Of a stretch of DNA of 64,000 bases, positions 18,918 to 27,959 are shown one piece after another. Under the pieces are notes generated by a model. It did no database searches. It was not told the origin of the DNA and saw nothing but the letters and a program-made list of their open reading frames with translations. The translations under genes and the position numbers were made by a program. The DNA is taken from assembly GCF_014192745.1 (NCBI RefSeq), contig NZ_JACHYJ010000006.1, forward strand, positions 124,001 to 188,000, read 5' to 3'. Each line of letters starts with the position of its first letter. Position 1 is the stretch's first letter. This DNA is from Luteimonas sp. RC10. Its GTDB lineage: Bacteria; Pseudomonadota; Gammaproteobacteria; Xanthomonadales; Xanthomonadaceae.

Positions 18918-20279
18918 GTGTCCCGTTCCGCCAAGTCCGCCGCCTCGCTGACCGGCGACCTGCTGCAGGTCGACCGCAGCGCCATGCGTCCGCTCGCCGA
19001 GCGCATGCGCCCGGCAACCCTCGACGAAATAGTCGGCCAGCGTCGTCTGCTCGCCGAGGGCACCGCGCTGCGCACCGCGGTCGAGGCCGGCAAGGTGCAC
19101 TCGATGGTGCTGTGGGGGCCGCCGGGCTGCGGCAAGACCACGCTCGCATTGCTGCTGGCGCGCTATGCCGACGCCGAATTCAAGGCGATCTCGGCCGTGC
19201 TGTCGGGCTTGCCCGAAGTCCGCCAGGTGCTGGCCGAAGCCGCACACCGCTTCGACGGCGGCCGGCGCACGGTGCTGTTCGTCGACGAGGTGCACCGCTT
19301 CAACAAGACCCAGCAGGACGCGTTCCTGCCGCATATCGAGCGCGGCACCATCGTGTTCGTCGGCGCGACCACCGAGAACCCCTCGTTCGAGCTCAACTCC
19401 GCGCTGCTCTCGCGCTGCCGCGTGCATGTCATGGAGGCGGTCTCGCCCGATGACATCCAGGATGCCCTGCGCCGCGCGCTTGCCGATCCCGAGCGCGGTC
19501 TGGGCGACCGCACGCTGCATATCGCCGACGACCTGCTGCGGCTGATCGCAGTGGCCGCCGACGGCGACGTGCGCCGGGCACTGACGCTGCTGGAAATCGC
19601 CGCGGAACTGGCGGGCGAGGGCGGAGAGGTCACCTCCAGCACGATCGAGCAGGTCCTCGCCGACCGCACCCGCCGCTTCGACAAGGGCGGCGAGCAGTTC
19701 TATGACCAGATCTCGGCGCTGCACAAATCGGTGCGCAGCTCCAATCCCGATGCCGCGCTGTACTGGCTGGCACGCATGCTCGACGGTGGCTGCGACCCCG
19801 GCTATCTCGCCCGGCGGCTGACCCGGATGGCGGTCGAGGATATCGGCTTGGCCGACCCGCGGGCGCTGCAGATGGCGATCGATGCCTGGAACACCTTCGA
19901 CCGGCTCGGCAGCCCCGAAGGCGACCTGGCCCTGGCGCAGGTGGCGATCTATCTCGCCAGCACCGCCAAGTCGAACGCCGCGTACATGGCCTTCAACCAG
20001 GCCAAGCGCGACGTGCGCGAGTACGGCACCCAGGAGGTGCCGATGCATATCCGCAACGCGCCGACCAAGCTGATGAAGGAACTCGGCTACGGCACCGGCT
20101 ATCAGTACGACCACGATGCCGAAGGTGGCATCGCGCTCGACCAGACCGGCTTTCCGGATGCGATGGGCGAGCGGGTCTACTACCAGCCCGTTGCGCGGGG
20201 CCTGGAGATCAAGCTCAAGGACAAACTCGATCAGCTGCGCGCCGCGCGCGAAGCGGCCCGAGCCGCGCGCGACGACTGA
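18918..20279 (+). CDS. rarA: Replication-associated recombination protein A
   Basis: A 453-residue AAA+ ATPase (MgsA/RarA, related to clamp loaders) acting at stalled forks. RPLAERMRPATLDEIVGQ opens the domain. Walker A GPPGCGKTT lies at about 67 and Walker B LFVDEVHRFNKTQQDAFLP at about 119, followed by sensor-1 GATTENPSFELNSALLSRC. The C-terminal tetramerisation region holds the family motif LARRLTRMAVEDIGLADPRA. The start is GTG 18918; no ATG lies before the conserved part except an internal one. Confidence 0.95.
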   Translation: MSRSAKSAASLTGDLLQVDRSAMRPLAERMRPATLDEIVGQRRLLAEGTALRTAVEAGKVHSMVLWGPPGCGKTTLALLLARYADAEFKAISAVLSGLPEVRQVLAEAAHRFDGGRRTVLFVDEVHRFNKTQQDAFLPHIERGTIVFVGATTENPSFELNSALLSRCRVHVMEAVSPDDIQDALRRALADPERGLGDRTLHIADDLLRLIAVAADGDVRRALTLLEIAAELAGEGGEVTSSTIEQVLADRTRRFDKGGEQFYDQISALHKSVRSSNPDAALYWLARMLDGGCDPGYLARRLTRMAVEDIGLADPRALQMAIDAWNTFDRLGSPEGDLALAQVAIYLASTAKSNAAYMAFNQAKRDVREYGTQEVPMHIRNAPTKLMKELGYGTGYQYDHDAEGGIALDQTGFPDAMGERVYYQPVARGLEIKLKDKLDQLRAAREAARAARDD

Positions 20280-20396
20280 CGTCGCGGCGATCCCCGATCT
20301 GGACCCGCGGGCCAGCCCGACGCGGATCGGCCGAAGGTCCGAGGCGCAAGACCTGCCGGCGCGGCATCGTATCGATCCAGGATCGTGCCCAGGACG

Positions 20397-20819
20397 ATGC
20401 CCATGCGAAGGTCGATGTTCGCGCTGCTGCTCGCGCTGTGCATGCTGCCGGCGAGTGCCCAGTCGCTGTACAAGTGCCGGGATGCCGCCGGCGGTGTTGT
20501 CTACCAGTCGCAGGTCTGCGCGGGCGCGACGCTGCGAAGCTGGGAGATTGCCGAGTTGCGTCCGCCCCCGGCCGCAGAGCGGCCGGTCGAGACCACACGC
20601 AAGGCGCGCCCGGCCCGTTCTTACGCAGCACGTGGCCGCAGCCTCCGCGCGCCACGCCGGTCCGCTGCCCCGCGCGACAACCGGCATGCGCGCTGCCTCG
20701 CCGCCCGCGCCCAACGGGACAAGACGCTGGCCCGCCTCGGCCTGCAGCGCCGCTACGACGACCTGCGCCGGCTCAACGACGCGGTCTCATCGGCATGCAA
20801 CCATCGCGGGATCCGGTAA
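20397..20819 (+). CDS. DUF4124 domain small secreted protein
   Basis: About 140 residues. The signal peptide (MFALLLALCMLPASAQ) is followed by a DUF4124-type motif SLYKCRDAAGGVVYQSQVC with two Cys, likely disulfide-bonded in the periplasm. The C-terminal two-thirds is basic (Arg-rich) and contains a third and fourth Cys. Function is unknown. It is a paralog in layout of the protein at 22094. Starts at GTG 20385, ATG 20397 and ATG 20403 are all in frame; an ATG is most likely. Confidence 0.7.
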   Translation: MPMRRSMFALLLALCMLPASAQSLYKCRDAAGGVVYQSQVCAGATLRSWEIAELRPPPAAERPVETTRKARPARSYAARGRSLRAPRRSAAPRDNRHARCLAARAQRDKTLARLGLQRRYDDLRRLNDAVSSACNHRGIR

Positions 20820-20957
20820 GCCGTCAGGGCCGACGCAGGGCGCGTTCGGGCAGGGCACCAGTTGTCAGGTTCATCGTCGATCTGGCCAAGCGCCGCGCAT
20901 GCATCGCCACAGCTGATTCGATCACGGGAAAGCTGTCACTACCTGCCGCCCCCTTTC

Positions 20958-20986
20958 TTGGGCACGCATGGGATCGGGCCTATAAT
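20958..20986 (+). promoter_or_regulatory. Sigma-70 promoter for the GNAT-Rnk gene
   Basis: TTGGGC (20958-20963), a 17-bp spacer and a perfect TATAAT (20981-20986) lie about 75 bp upstream of the ATG at 21061. Confidence 0.7.
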
Positions 20987-21060
20987 TTGCTGCGTTGATG
21001 GAAAGAACCAGCACGGCGCGACCGTGACAGGCTTTCATTCTTGCGACCAAGGTGGCGAAG

Positions 21061-21972
21061 ATGAAAAGGCCGTTTGTTTCGTTGCGTCCCGAGATCACGC
21101 GGACACACGCACTGCTTCTGATGGACTGGCTGGAAGATGCGCGCGTGACGCGCTATCTGAGTGACTCCCGCACCGTGTCTCGATCCATCGCGCAGGCGGT
21201 CGACCGGACACAGATGCCGATCCTGACACACCTGTTCAATCAGGGCGGCCGCTTTTTCATGACCTACGACCGGAACGATATCCCGGTCGGCTTCGTCCGC
21301 CTGGTGAAGACAGGTGACGAATGCGAGATCGTCCTGGTCATCGGCGATCAGGCCAACTGGGGGCGGGGACTTGGCGGCAGCACCATCCGGGAAGGCCTGA
21401 AGCTCGCCTTTCTCGACATGCGGGCCGAGACCGTGATCGCCAAGATTCAGCCGGGCAACACGCGCTCCCTCAAAGGCTTTGAGCGCTGCGGCTTTGTGCG
21501 CAAAGCCGAAGTCCCCATGCTGAACGCCCTGTCCATGACCTCTGCTCGCTATCTCCAGTTGCTGCGCGAAGGCACCCTGGCAAAAGCGACCGACATCTAT
21601 GTCACTGAGATCGACAAAGCTCGGCTCGAGAGCCTGATTGCGTTCGAGCAAGGGGCGGCAGTGGTCGAGCTTGAACACGAGATCGAGCGCGCGATCGTCG
21701 TGGAGCCGCAGCACGTCGCGCACAATGTCGTCACCATGAACTCCAGAGTCGTGCTGCAGGTGGACCAGGATCAGGCACAAGTCGAGCTCGTCTATCCGCA
21801 AGATGCCGACGACCGCTCCGGGAAGCTGTCGATCCTCTCTGACGTCGGCGCCGCGATCCTGGGCTACCAGGAAGGGGACGCCTTCGACTGGCGAGTGGGA
21901 GATCGCACGCGTCGTATCCAGATCGACAAGGTGATCTACCAACCGGAATCGTTCGGGAACTTTCATCTCTAG
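21061..21972 (+). CDS. GNAT acetyltransferase fused to a Rnk/GreA-type domain
   Basis: A 303-residue two-domain protein. Residues 1 to about 150 form a GNAT domain with the acetyl-CoA loop WGRGLGGSTIREG and the NTRSLKGFERCGFVRKAE element. Residues about 165-303 match Rnk (regulator of nucleoside diphosphate kinase, GreA/GreB C-terminal fold): VTEIDKARLESLI, HNVVTMNSRVVLQV, LSILSDVGAAILGYQEGD and IYQPESFGNFHL. Rnk binds RNA polymerase, so the acetyltransferase may act at the transcription complex; this is inference. ATG 21061 is preferred over GTG 21052 because AAGGTGG sits at ideal spacing before it. Confidence 0.85.
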   Translation: MKRPFVSLRPEITRTHALLLMDWLEDARVTRYLSDSRTVSRSIAQAVDRTQMPILTHLFNQGGRFFMTYDRNDIPVGFVRLVKTGDECEIVLVIGDQANWGRGLGGSTIREGLKLAFLDMRAETVIAKIQPGNTRSLKGFERCGFVRKAEVPMLNALSMTSARYLQLLREGTLAKATDIYVTEIDKARLESLIAFEQGAAVVELEHEIERAIVVEPQHVAHNVVTMNSRVVLQVDQDQAQVELVYPQDADDRSGKLSILSDVGAAILGYQEGDAFDWRVGDRTRRIQIDKVIYQPESFGNFHL

Positions 21973-22093
21973 ACGTCGGGGTAGGGCGCTAATAGCCCAA
22001 CGCGTCGCCTTGTTGTCCAGGTGTTATCCGGTCGCGTGACGCGGCATGCAAGCAGGCTTACACTCCGTCCCACAGGGGATGGAGCGTTGCATC

Positions 22094-22504
22094 ATGGATG
22101 TCAGGAGAGTCGCCGCGTTCGCGGTGTTGTTCGTCGTGTGGGCGCCGGCCTCGGCCCAGCACGTCTACAAGTGCGTGAACTGGCAAGGCGCGGTCACGTA
22201 CCAATCTGAACGCTGCCCGGAAGGCCACCGCATCGATCGCACCTACGACACGAACCGCGAGATCGAAGTCGGGGGTCGGGTGGTACGCAACTTTGTACCG
22301 ACCACAGGCGGTTCGCCTGACGCGCTTTCACCCACGTACGGCCGGGTCATGGATACCAACGGCCGCGTCAAGTCCGACGCGCTTTGCGAACCTGTTCGCG
22401 CTGCGGTCAATGGGGCGCGTGGCCATCGCACCATTGAAAGCATCCGCGCGAATGCGAGCGTTGTATCCCAGCTTTGCAATCACTCACGCGGCCCTGGTCG
22501 CTAG
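22094..22504 (+). CDS. DUF4124 domain small secreted protein
   Basis: A 136-residue protein. The signal peptide (VRRVAAFAVLFVVWAPASAQ) is followed by HVYKCVNWQGAVTYQSERC, the DUF4124 Cys-Cys motif. The C-terminal part has a Cys pair and a GARGHRTIES segment. It is similar in plan to the protein encoded at 20397, and the two flank the GNAT-Rnk gene. GGAG at 22081-22084 precedes ATG 22094. No function is known. Confidence 0.7.
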   Translation: MDVRRVAAFAVLFVVWAPASAQHVYKCVNWQGAVTYQSERCPEGHRIDRTYDTNREIEVGGRVVRNFVPTTGGSPDALSPTYGRVMDTNGRVKSDALCEPVRAAVNGARGHRTIESIRANASVVSQLCNHSRGPGR

Positions 22505-22801
22505 CGACTGACGGGCGCGCCTGCGCCCACGGCGCCACGCTTTACGCTGGTGATGCTCTGACGTACGGGAACTCGCAGCAGGCGGTGTGGTGATTAGGAA
22601 GATTTATCGTGGGTGAAGTGATACGTCCCCACTTTGGTAGATGCCTCTTAGGTGTTCTAAGACTGGTCGATGCGAGGAGCCAGCCGCGGTAAGCGCCCCC
22701 GTCTTTCACCTCAGCCGCCGCCCGCTCTGCCAAGGAAACACCTGAGCAGAATCGCCGGTTCCACTCCCGACCGTGTTCAGATGCGGTCAGTGAGAGTGCC
22801 C
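22505..22801. other. Intergenic stretch at edge of low-GC island
   Basis: About 300 bp between the DUF4124 gene and the end of the SMC-like gene. The GC content drops within it. I see no convincing gene, tRNA, dif-like site or direct repeat. It is the probable left boundary of horizontally acquired DNA. Confidence 0.5.
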
Positions 22802-25489
22802 CTAAGGCGGGGTTGGAAATAGCTCAACGCAGCCAACGCTTGAGCTGACGTTTCCGGTGAGCTGATAAGCCCTGAGCAGTGGCGCCTTTCGATTGATTCG
22901 CATGAACTTCTGTATGACGTGTCTCGTAGTGGTCCAACTTGCGGTCGTGAGGACGAGCCGTGTCTGCTGATGGGATTGCTGCTGGCCAGAAAGTACAAAT
23001 GCTCTCAGAGTGTCGAGCACGGCGACTCGATTGAGGTCGTCCAAATGTGCCAATGGTTCGTCGAGGAAAAAGCTTCCACCCAATGTGTAAGCGCGCACAA
23101 GAAAGAAGGCGAGCGCAAGATCCTGGCGCTGTCCCGTGCTGAAGACCTCCGGCTCAACGGAGTGTTCCTCGAGCAGGCCTTTGAGCTCAAACGAAGGGTT
23201 AACGCTGACAGAGCGGAAGACTCTGTTCACTTGCATTCGCTGGAACAGCTGGCTTACCGAGGGGCCGACGGTTTCAATAAGTCTCGTCCGGTGGTACTCG
23301 CTCTGAGACTCGATGCGGTCATTAATCTGGTCGATTCGAGAAAGCTCTTGCTCTACGACATTGATATCCCGAGCGACAGCCGCAGCCTCTTGCGAGACTA
23401 GCTCGGCCTTCTGTGCCAGTACCGTCTTTGTCTGAATTTCACCAACCACACCGAGGTGTCTGAGTGCTGTTTGGACCTGGTCGTGTCGAAGAGATAGGGC
23501 TCTTTCAACTTCATCAAGATGTTGTTTCGATAGCGAAATCAGCCCAAGTGACCCCTGGATTCGATCCGCTCGCCGCTTCCACGTCTCAGTCTCAGAGTGC
23601 TGACCCCGTAGTTTTGCAAGCTGCGTGGATAGCTTAGAAAGCCGACTTTCGCCAATCGCCATTGCCAACGAAACCTCCTCAGCATGAAGCCGCTTTTCCG
23701 CTGCAGCAGTTCTGAGGGTTGCTGCAGAGGAACTAAGTTCTCCGATCTGCTGACGGGGGGTATGATTCGATGGTGGGAGATAGGTGATGTGACTAACAGA
23801 GCACGCCCTTTCAAACGCACCAAATGCCCTGGCTGACCTGAGGCGTCGTTGCAACTCACTGATATCAGAGTCGCCGACGACTGCTGCAGTTGCAAAGCCA
23901 AAGCGCGCTGCCAATAGGTCGGCCTCCACGATCTTCTTACTGATGCACTCCAGATCGTCTGTGGCCTGAATGAGTTGCTCGCTTAGTTCATTGGTGTGAG
24001 CGAGCTGCTCCTTCAGCAGGTCGATGTCCGCCGATAGCGTGGTTTCATGCGATAGAAGAATGGCCTCGGCCTGAGGGAGTGATGCAAGGGCCCCCTTGAG
24101 TGCTTCCCCCAATTTCTCGTGGCTGCCCCAGTCGTGTCCGCAGGCCGGGCATTTAGAGTGATCTTCGAAATGCTGGTGGGCGAGCAGCGAAGCGCGAACG
24201 GCTTCGTTTTTTAAGGTTCTCAGCGACTCTCTACTTGCGCGGCTCTGTACGGCCTCTCGCTGCTTTCCGGCCAAGTCCATCTCAAGCTGCTCACGAGACG
24301 CAAGACCACTCCGCTCTTGCTGGATGACTGAAACTCTAGCTTCGATCTGATTTTTCGCTTCCTGGTCGGCGCCAGATTGACTAACAGTGCGCGCGAGCGC
24401 ACTTAGCTCCTTCGCTGCGGCCTCAACGTCCGAGAACAGGACGGAGACGCTATCCTTGTCTGCGAAAAGTGTGCGAAACGTCGTGTCCGCGCTCGTGTTC
24501 GCTTGGAGACCCAGTAGGGCGTCGACGATAATCTGCACGCCATCTGCGTCACGAGTAAGCTGACTTGCGTCTCTGTCAAGCGCTTGGAACTGCTCGGCTT
24601 CATCCTCTAGTGCTTTGTTTGCTTGTCGAACTTCGGTCTCGATGGAGACAATTTGAGCTTGCAGTGCATCGAGGTCAAGGTCGGTTGGCTGTGCGCTTAG
24701 GAGTTCGCGGAGCCTCTCAAGCGCTGCGATCCTGGAGTTGATTTCGTCAAGTTCGCTGTTCGCTCGAACGGTAAGTTCTGCATGCGGGAGGCCGGTCATT
24801 GACTCCGCCCCCGACAATATCCGCATGGCCTCTCCAATGAGCGCGTCGACGTCCGACCGCGTGACGGATAGGTCGAGATAATCTCGCTGACGCGAGTGTA
24901 GATCGGCTAGGTCGTCTATTAGCTTGGTATGCTTCTCGCGAAGTTTCTTTCGATACAGATCGATCATTTTCTGGGCGTTACGCTGTGCGCGAGTGCCAGT
25001 GAGATCGGCCATAGCATCTGCGCGGGCGTCGGCGTTATCGCCATCGATCAATCTAGATAGCGAATCGATGCCTAGCACACGGTTCGAGGACAAGAAGGCC
25101 TTCAGTCGCGGAATTCGGGCCAAGGCGCTTAGTTCGGACACGTCGCAATCTGGGGCCAACGCTTGGAGAAAGTCTGCCTCACCAACTGAAACTCCGTTGG
25201 CGATCCTTAGAGTCTTCCTGTTGCTTCGAAGCGACTTCTTTGCGCTCAGTGGTTTGCTTGCGACCGTGCCACCAAGGGTGACTTCTGTAATCTCGTGATC
25301 CAATGCAAGTTTGCAACGTTCTTCGCGCACCTCGCCGCCTAGCAACCAATCGATGGACTCGATAATGGAGGTTTTTCCTGTTCCATTGGGCGCATAAACG
25401 AGTGTCAGCGGAGCACTAAAGTCAAGCTCAAGCGGGTTGCGAATACCGCCAAATGCTGCGATGCGAACGCTGTCGACCAAGATAGACAT
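22802..25489 (-). CDS. Rad50/SMC-like ATPase with zinc hook, LmuB-like
   Basis: An 895-residue ABC-type ATPase. Walker A YAPNGTGKTSIIESIDWLL lies at residues 32-50, a long predicted coiled coil spans about 170-750 and is broken at about 447 by a Rad50 zinc hook (KCPACGHDWG), the ABC signature is FSTGQRQDLALAFFLVRAY and the Walker B/D-loop is FFLDEPLAHLDDL near the C-terminus. This matches LmuB of Lamassu and the ATPase of ABC-three-component systems, which sense foreign DNA ends or structures and release an effector. It starts one base into the stop of the 177-residue gene (TAATG). Codon use is more AT-rich than the surrounding chromosome. Confidence 0.85.
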   Translation of the reverse strand: MSILVDSVRIAAFGGIRNPLELDFSAPLTLVYAPNGTGKTSIIESIDWLLGGEVREERCKLALDHEITEVTLGGTVASKPLSAKKSLRSNRKTLRIANGVSVGEADFLQALAPDCDVSELSALARIPRLKAFLSSNRVLGIDSLSRLIDGDNADARADAMADLTGTRAQRNAQKMIDLYRKKLREKHTKLIDDLADLHSRQRDYLDLSVTRSDVDALIGEAMRILSGAESMTGLPHAELTVRANSELDEINSRIAALERLRELLSAQPTDLDLDALQAQIVSIETEVRQANKALEDEAEQFQALDRDASQLTRDADGVQIIVDALLGLQANTSADTTFRTLFADKDSVSVLFSDVEAAAKELSALARTVSQSGADQEAKNQIEARVSVIQQERSGLASREQLEMDLAGKQREAVQSRASRESLRTLKNEAVRASLLAHQHFEDHSKCPACGHDWGSHEKLGEALKGALASLPQAEAILLSHETTLSADIDLLKEQLAHTNELSEQLIQATDDLECISKKIVEADLLAARFGFATAAVVGDSDISELQRRLRSARAFGAFERACSVSHITYLPPSNHTPRQQIGELSSSAATLRTAAAEKRLHAEEVSLAMAIGESRLSKLSTQLAKLRGQHSETETWKRRADRIQGSLGLISLSKQHLDEVERALSLRHDQVQTALRHLGVVGEIQTKTVLAQKAELVSQEAAAVARDINVVEQELSRIDQINDRIESQSEYHRTRLIETVGPSVSQLFQRMQVNRVFRSVSVNPSFELKGLLEEHSVEPEVFSTGQRQDLALAFFLVRAYTLGGSFFLDEPLAHLDDLNRVAVLDTLRAFVLSGQQQSHQQTRLVLTTASWTTTRHVIQKFMRINRKAPLLRAYQLTGNVSSSVGCVELFPTPP

Positions 25490-26022
25490 TACTTAGAAGT
25501 CTCCAGCATAGAGATGAACCGCGTAAACGTGCCAGTAGCTCCATCGAGAGCGAGATGATCAAGCCAGCTGATGTCTTCAAGGGACAGATCGATCTGAGCG
25601 GAACTCAAAGGAGGTGCGCTCGTGACTGGGAGGAGAGTCAGCCGGTTCTCCAGCTCATCTTGCAGATTTGAGCTGTTGATCCAGTATTTTCTAGATACGT
25701 GGCGTACGAGTTGTTCATTCTGCTGCGCCCACGACAGAGGGTACTTGTCGTCAATAACCACAAAGCAAACATGTGCGTCGATCACCCCGCCCCCAGCAAG
25801 CTCCGTCGATCGAACATCTTGAAGGATTTTCCGGTCCACTCGGCGCACGATATCCGACCAATCGATTGAGTCGCTGAGAACACAGTTTGTGATGTACAGG
25901 CGGGCATACTCGGACTCAAATGTGTCAGCGGTTATTCCGGGTGCGAGTTCGGACGAGCCGGCATGCTCGACAATGCCGACCTGAGCAAGCAGTTTCTTGA
26001 CTGCAGTATCGGTTATGTTCAT
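25489..26022 (-). CDS. Small middle component of Lamassu/ABC-3C-like system
   Basis: A 177-residue protein with no recognised enzymatic motif. Mixed alpha/beta sequence begins MNITDTAVKKLLAQVGI and includes VCFVVIDDKYPLSW and RKYWINSSNLQDELENRL. Its size, its position between an effector and an SMC-like ATPase, and its overlaps with both (ATGA upstream, TAATG downstream) fit LmuC / the middle component of ABC-three-component systems, which bridges ATPase and effector. The assignment rests on context. Confidence 0.6.
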   Translation of the reverse strand: MNITDTAVKKLLAQVGIVEHAGSSELAPGITADTFESEYARLYITNCVLSDSIDWSDIVRRVDRKILQDVRSTELAGGGVIDAHVCFVVIDDKYPLSWAQQNEQLVRHVSRKYWINSSNLQDELENRLTLLPVTSAPPLSSAQIDLSLEDISWLDHLALDGATGTFTRFISMLETSK

Positions 26023-27740
26023 GCGTCGGCAAGACCTGTTGACTCGATGATCAAAGTGCGAATCGTCTTTGCGTGTGTCTCAAATGTCGTCGCAGAGGTC
26101 ACAAGGGTGCTTAGGCGCTTGGCCTTGCTGAATGGTACGACGATGACTGCGTTTGAATCAGGCCGGGGGGCCGCCGGGTCGAATGCGTGAAGAGGCGCGG
26201 CTGAGTCGCGGCCAAGGCTGACGTCATCCATCGTTACTTCCACTCCGTTCAAGTCCTCGCCGAAGACGACAATGGCAGGTTGTGGGGAAGGATTTTGCGC
26301 GTAAGCCTGCAGCTTAGCGGCCATTGCTGACCAGGCTTCAGAGGGGCTCCGCCATACGTAACCATGAGACGTGAATATCGCGCCTCCGTCTGTCGAGGGA
26401 ATATTCACTTCCAGAGTTACCTGGTCGTCTGCGGGCCATCGTAGAAAGTCGGTTCGTATCAAAGCGTCGGTTACGGCTAATGCAATCTCAGAGGCGTCGT
26501 TCAGACTGCTGGTGCTAGCGGGATCCGGATCCCTGTTTGTAGATGCTGGACCGTCAATCAGAGACAGAAAGAAGCCCTTTCTTCGAAGGTCGCTCGCAGC
26601 ACTCAGGTGCGCGGCGACCTCAGCGATTATCTGACTACCCGACGGAGCAAGATGACGTGTTCGATTGCAAAGTCTTGGGATCTCGAACGTGAGCCGAGTC
26701 GATACTGGCTCGAATGTACCGTTCGCAAACTGCTGCCCCCAACGGGAAATCCAAAGGTGTCTGCCTGTGGTGGGAGAAAAGCCTTCCACCCTGAGGACGC
26801 CTGCGGCGAAGATCTGGCATGAGTCGCGAAGTACGATTCCCTTTGACGTGGGGTTGTCCCGACCATTGCAGACCACTGATTGAGGGGACGCACGTGAGAT
26901 AAGCCCAGCTCGCGCATAGGCGCCACTTAGATTTCGATTCCCATCGTCCGCGTAGTCCGACGGACGATTCGCATGGGAGTAGTTGGCCAGCGCAAGTATT
27001 AGGTCGCCGTCCACCGCGCGATCTATTCGGCTGCTCCAGATATGATGCCAGGGCTTTCCTTGAAGGACGCTCGCAGCAAGAATTATTGGGCGCCCACTTT
27101 CAAGGCGGTACGCTTTGAGCTTATCAACTGCGTTTGGCTTTCCTATTTGCGAGTCTGCTAGCAGGTCCGCGCAAATTACTGGGGCAATTGAGCAGTCTTC
27201 AAACGCGAGAATGATGTGATCCGAACCCAAGTAAGGGTCAAAATTGGGGGCTTCGGCGCTCTGCTCTGCGAAATTTTTGCAGTAGTAGTGGACTGCAGAC
27301 AAGGCAGGAAGCTCAGCCTTCGCTGGTAGTTGCAGCCAAGCGCACCCAAAATTTACATTGCGTTCGTTCGATACCTCAGCGCCGAGAAAAGGGACGTGCT
27401 CCCTAATCGTGCCGGCTCTTGTGAAACCGATGCCGGCAATGAGGACAAGCGGCTTGTTGTAAGACTTAACCGCGGCATCGACAATCGCCCAGTCCTCCCA
27501 AGCCAAGGACAGCTCGGGCAGGATCAGGAGTCTGGTGAGCTCGGGATTGTCGCAATCACGATCGATAGGTGCGATGCCCGCTCCATCACACCGAAGCAAG
27601 GCGGCGACCGCTTGGGCAGAGCTCGGGTTCCTAGAGTCAGGGTCAAGCTCCGTCATGCTGCGTCCGAGTTGCGCTATGCACAGCCATAGCTCGGAGCAGT
27701 TCAACAGCTGTCGGCTGACCACAACCTCTTTCAATGACAT
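26019..27740 (-). CDS. Nitrilase/amidase-fold candidate effector (LmuA position)
   Basis: A 573-residue protein, first gene of the three-gene operon. The N-terminal half shows a nitrilase-superfamily triad in correct order and spacing: Glu76 in LLILPELSLAWEDW, Lys155 in HYYCKNFAEQSAE and Cys190 in SIAPVICADLLAD, followed by a WHHIWSSRIDRAVDGD segment. The C-terminal half (about 320-573) is not recognised. Nitrilase-fold enzymes hydrolyse or form amides; the substrate here is unknown. By analogy with Lamassu, whose LmuA position carries varied toxic domains including an amidase type, it is a candidate abortive-infection effector. A housekeeping amidase is unlikely given the operon. Confidence 0.7.
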   Translation of the reverse strand: MSLKEVVVSRQLLNCSELWLCIAQLGRSMTELDPDSRNPSSAQAVAALLRCDGAGIAPIDRDCDNPELTRLLILPELSLAWEDWAIVDAAVKSYNKPLVLIAGIGFTRAGTIREHVPFLGAEVSNERNVNFGCAWLQLPAKAELPALSAVHYYCKNFAEQSAEAPNFDPYLGSDHIILAFEDCSIAPVICADLLADSQIGKPNAVDKLKAYRLESGRPIILAASVLQGKPWHHIWSSRIDRAVDGDLILALANYSHANRPSDYADDGNRNLSGAYARAGLISRASPQSVVCNGRDNPTSKGIVLRDSCQIFAAGVLRVEGFSPTTGRHLWISRWGQQFANGTFEPVSTRLTFEIPRLCNRTRHLAPSGSQIIAEVAAHLSAASDLRRKGFFLSLIDGPASTNRDPDPASTSSLNDASEIALAVTDALIRTDFLRWPADDQVTLEVNIPSTDGGAIFTSHGYVWRSPSEAWSAMAAKLQAYAQNPSPQPAIVVFGEDLNGVEVTMDDVSLGRDSAAPLHAFDPAAPRPDSNAVIVVPFSKAKRLSTLVTSATTFETHAKTIRTLIIESTGLADA

Positions 27741-27765
27741 CCGTTTCGCCCCCCCTAGGGCACTT

Positions 27766-27780
27766 TAATCCTGTGGATTA
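27766..27780. promoter_or_regulatory. Inverted repeat upstream of the three-gene defence operon
   Basis: TAATCC-TGT-GGATTA lies 25 bp upstream of the operon's first ATG (27740, minus strand). It is a possible operator or short hairpin; its role is inferred from position only. Confidence 0.35.
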
Positions 27781-27959
27781 GCTTACACCTTACTAAGACC
27801 GGTACCGCCCCCCGTTTGCCTGACATGAGGCGGCAGACCCGCAGGGGGCGGCCCCGTCTAGATGGAGTACGGGGATGCAATTCCATTCGAGGAATAAGCG
27901 TCTTGAGGAACGAGCTTTCCCGAGTCTGAGCGCGCGAGCCCACGATTTGCTGCCGGCAG

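Noticed and set aside
22542-22733. 63-codon minus-strand frame in the island edge
   Set aside because: No ribosome site, no recognisable family, unlike host or island codon use.
22505-22801. Second dif or integrase attachment site bounding the defence island on the left
   Set aside because: No match to the 28.8 or 35.1 kb cores or any obvious direct repeat was found by eye.
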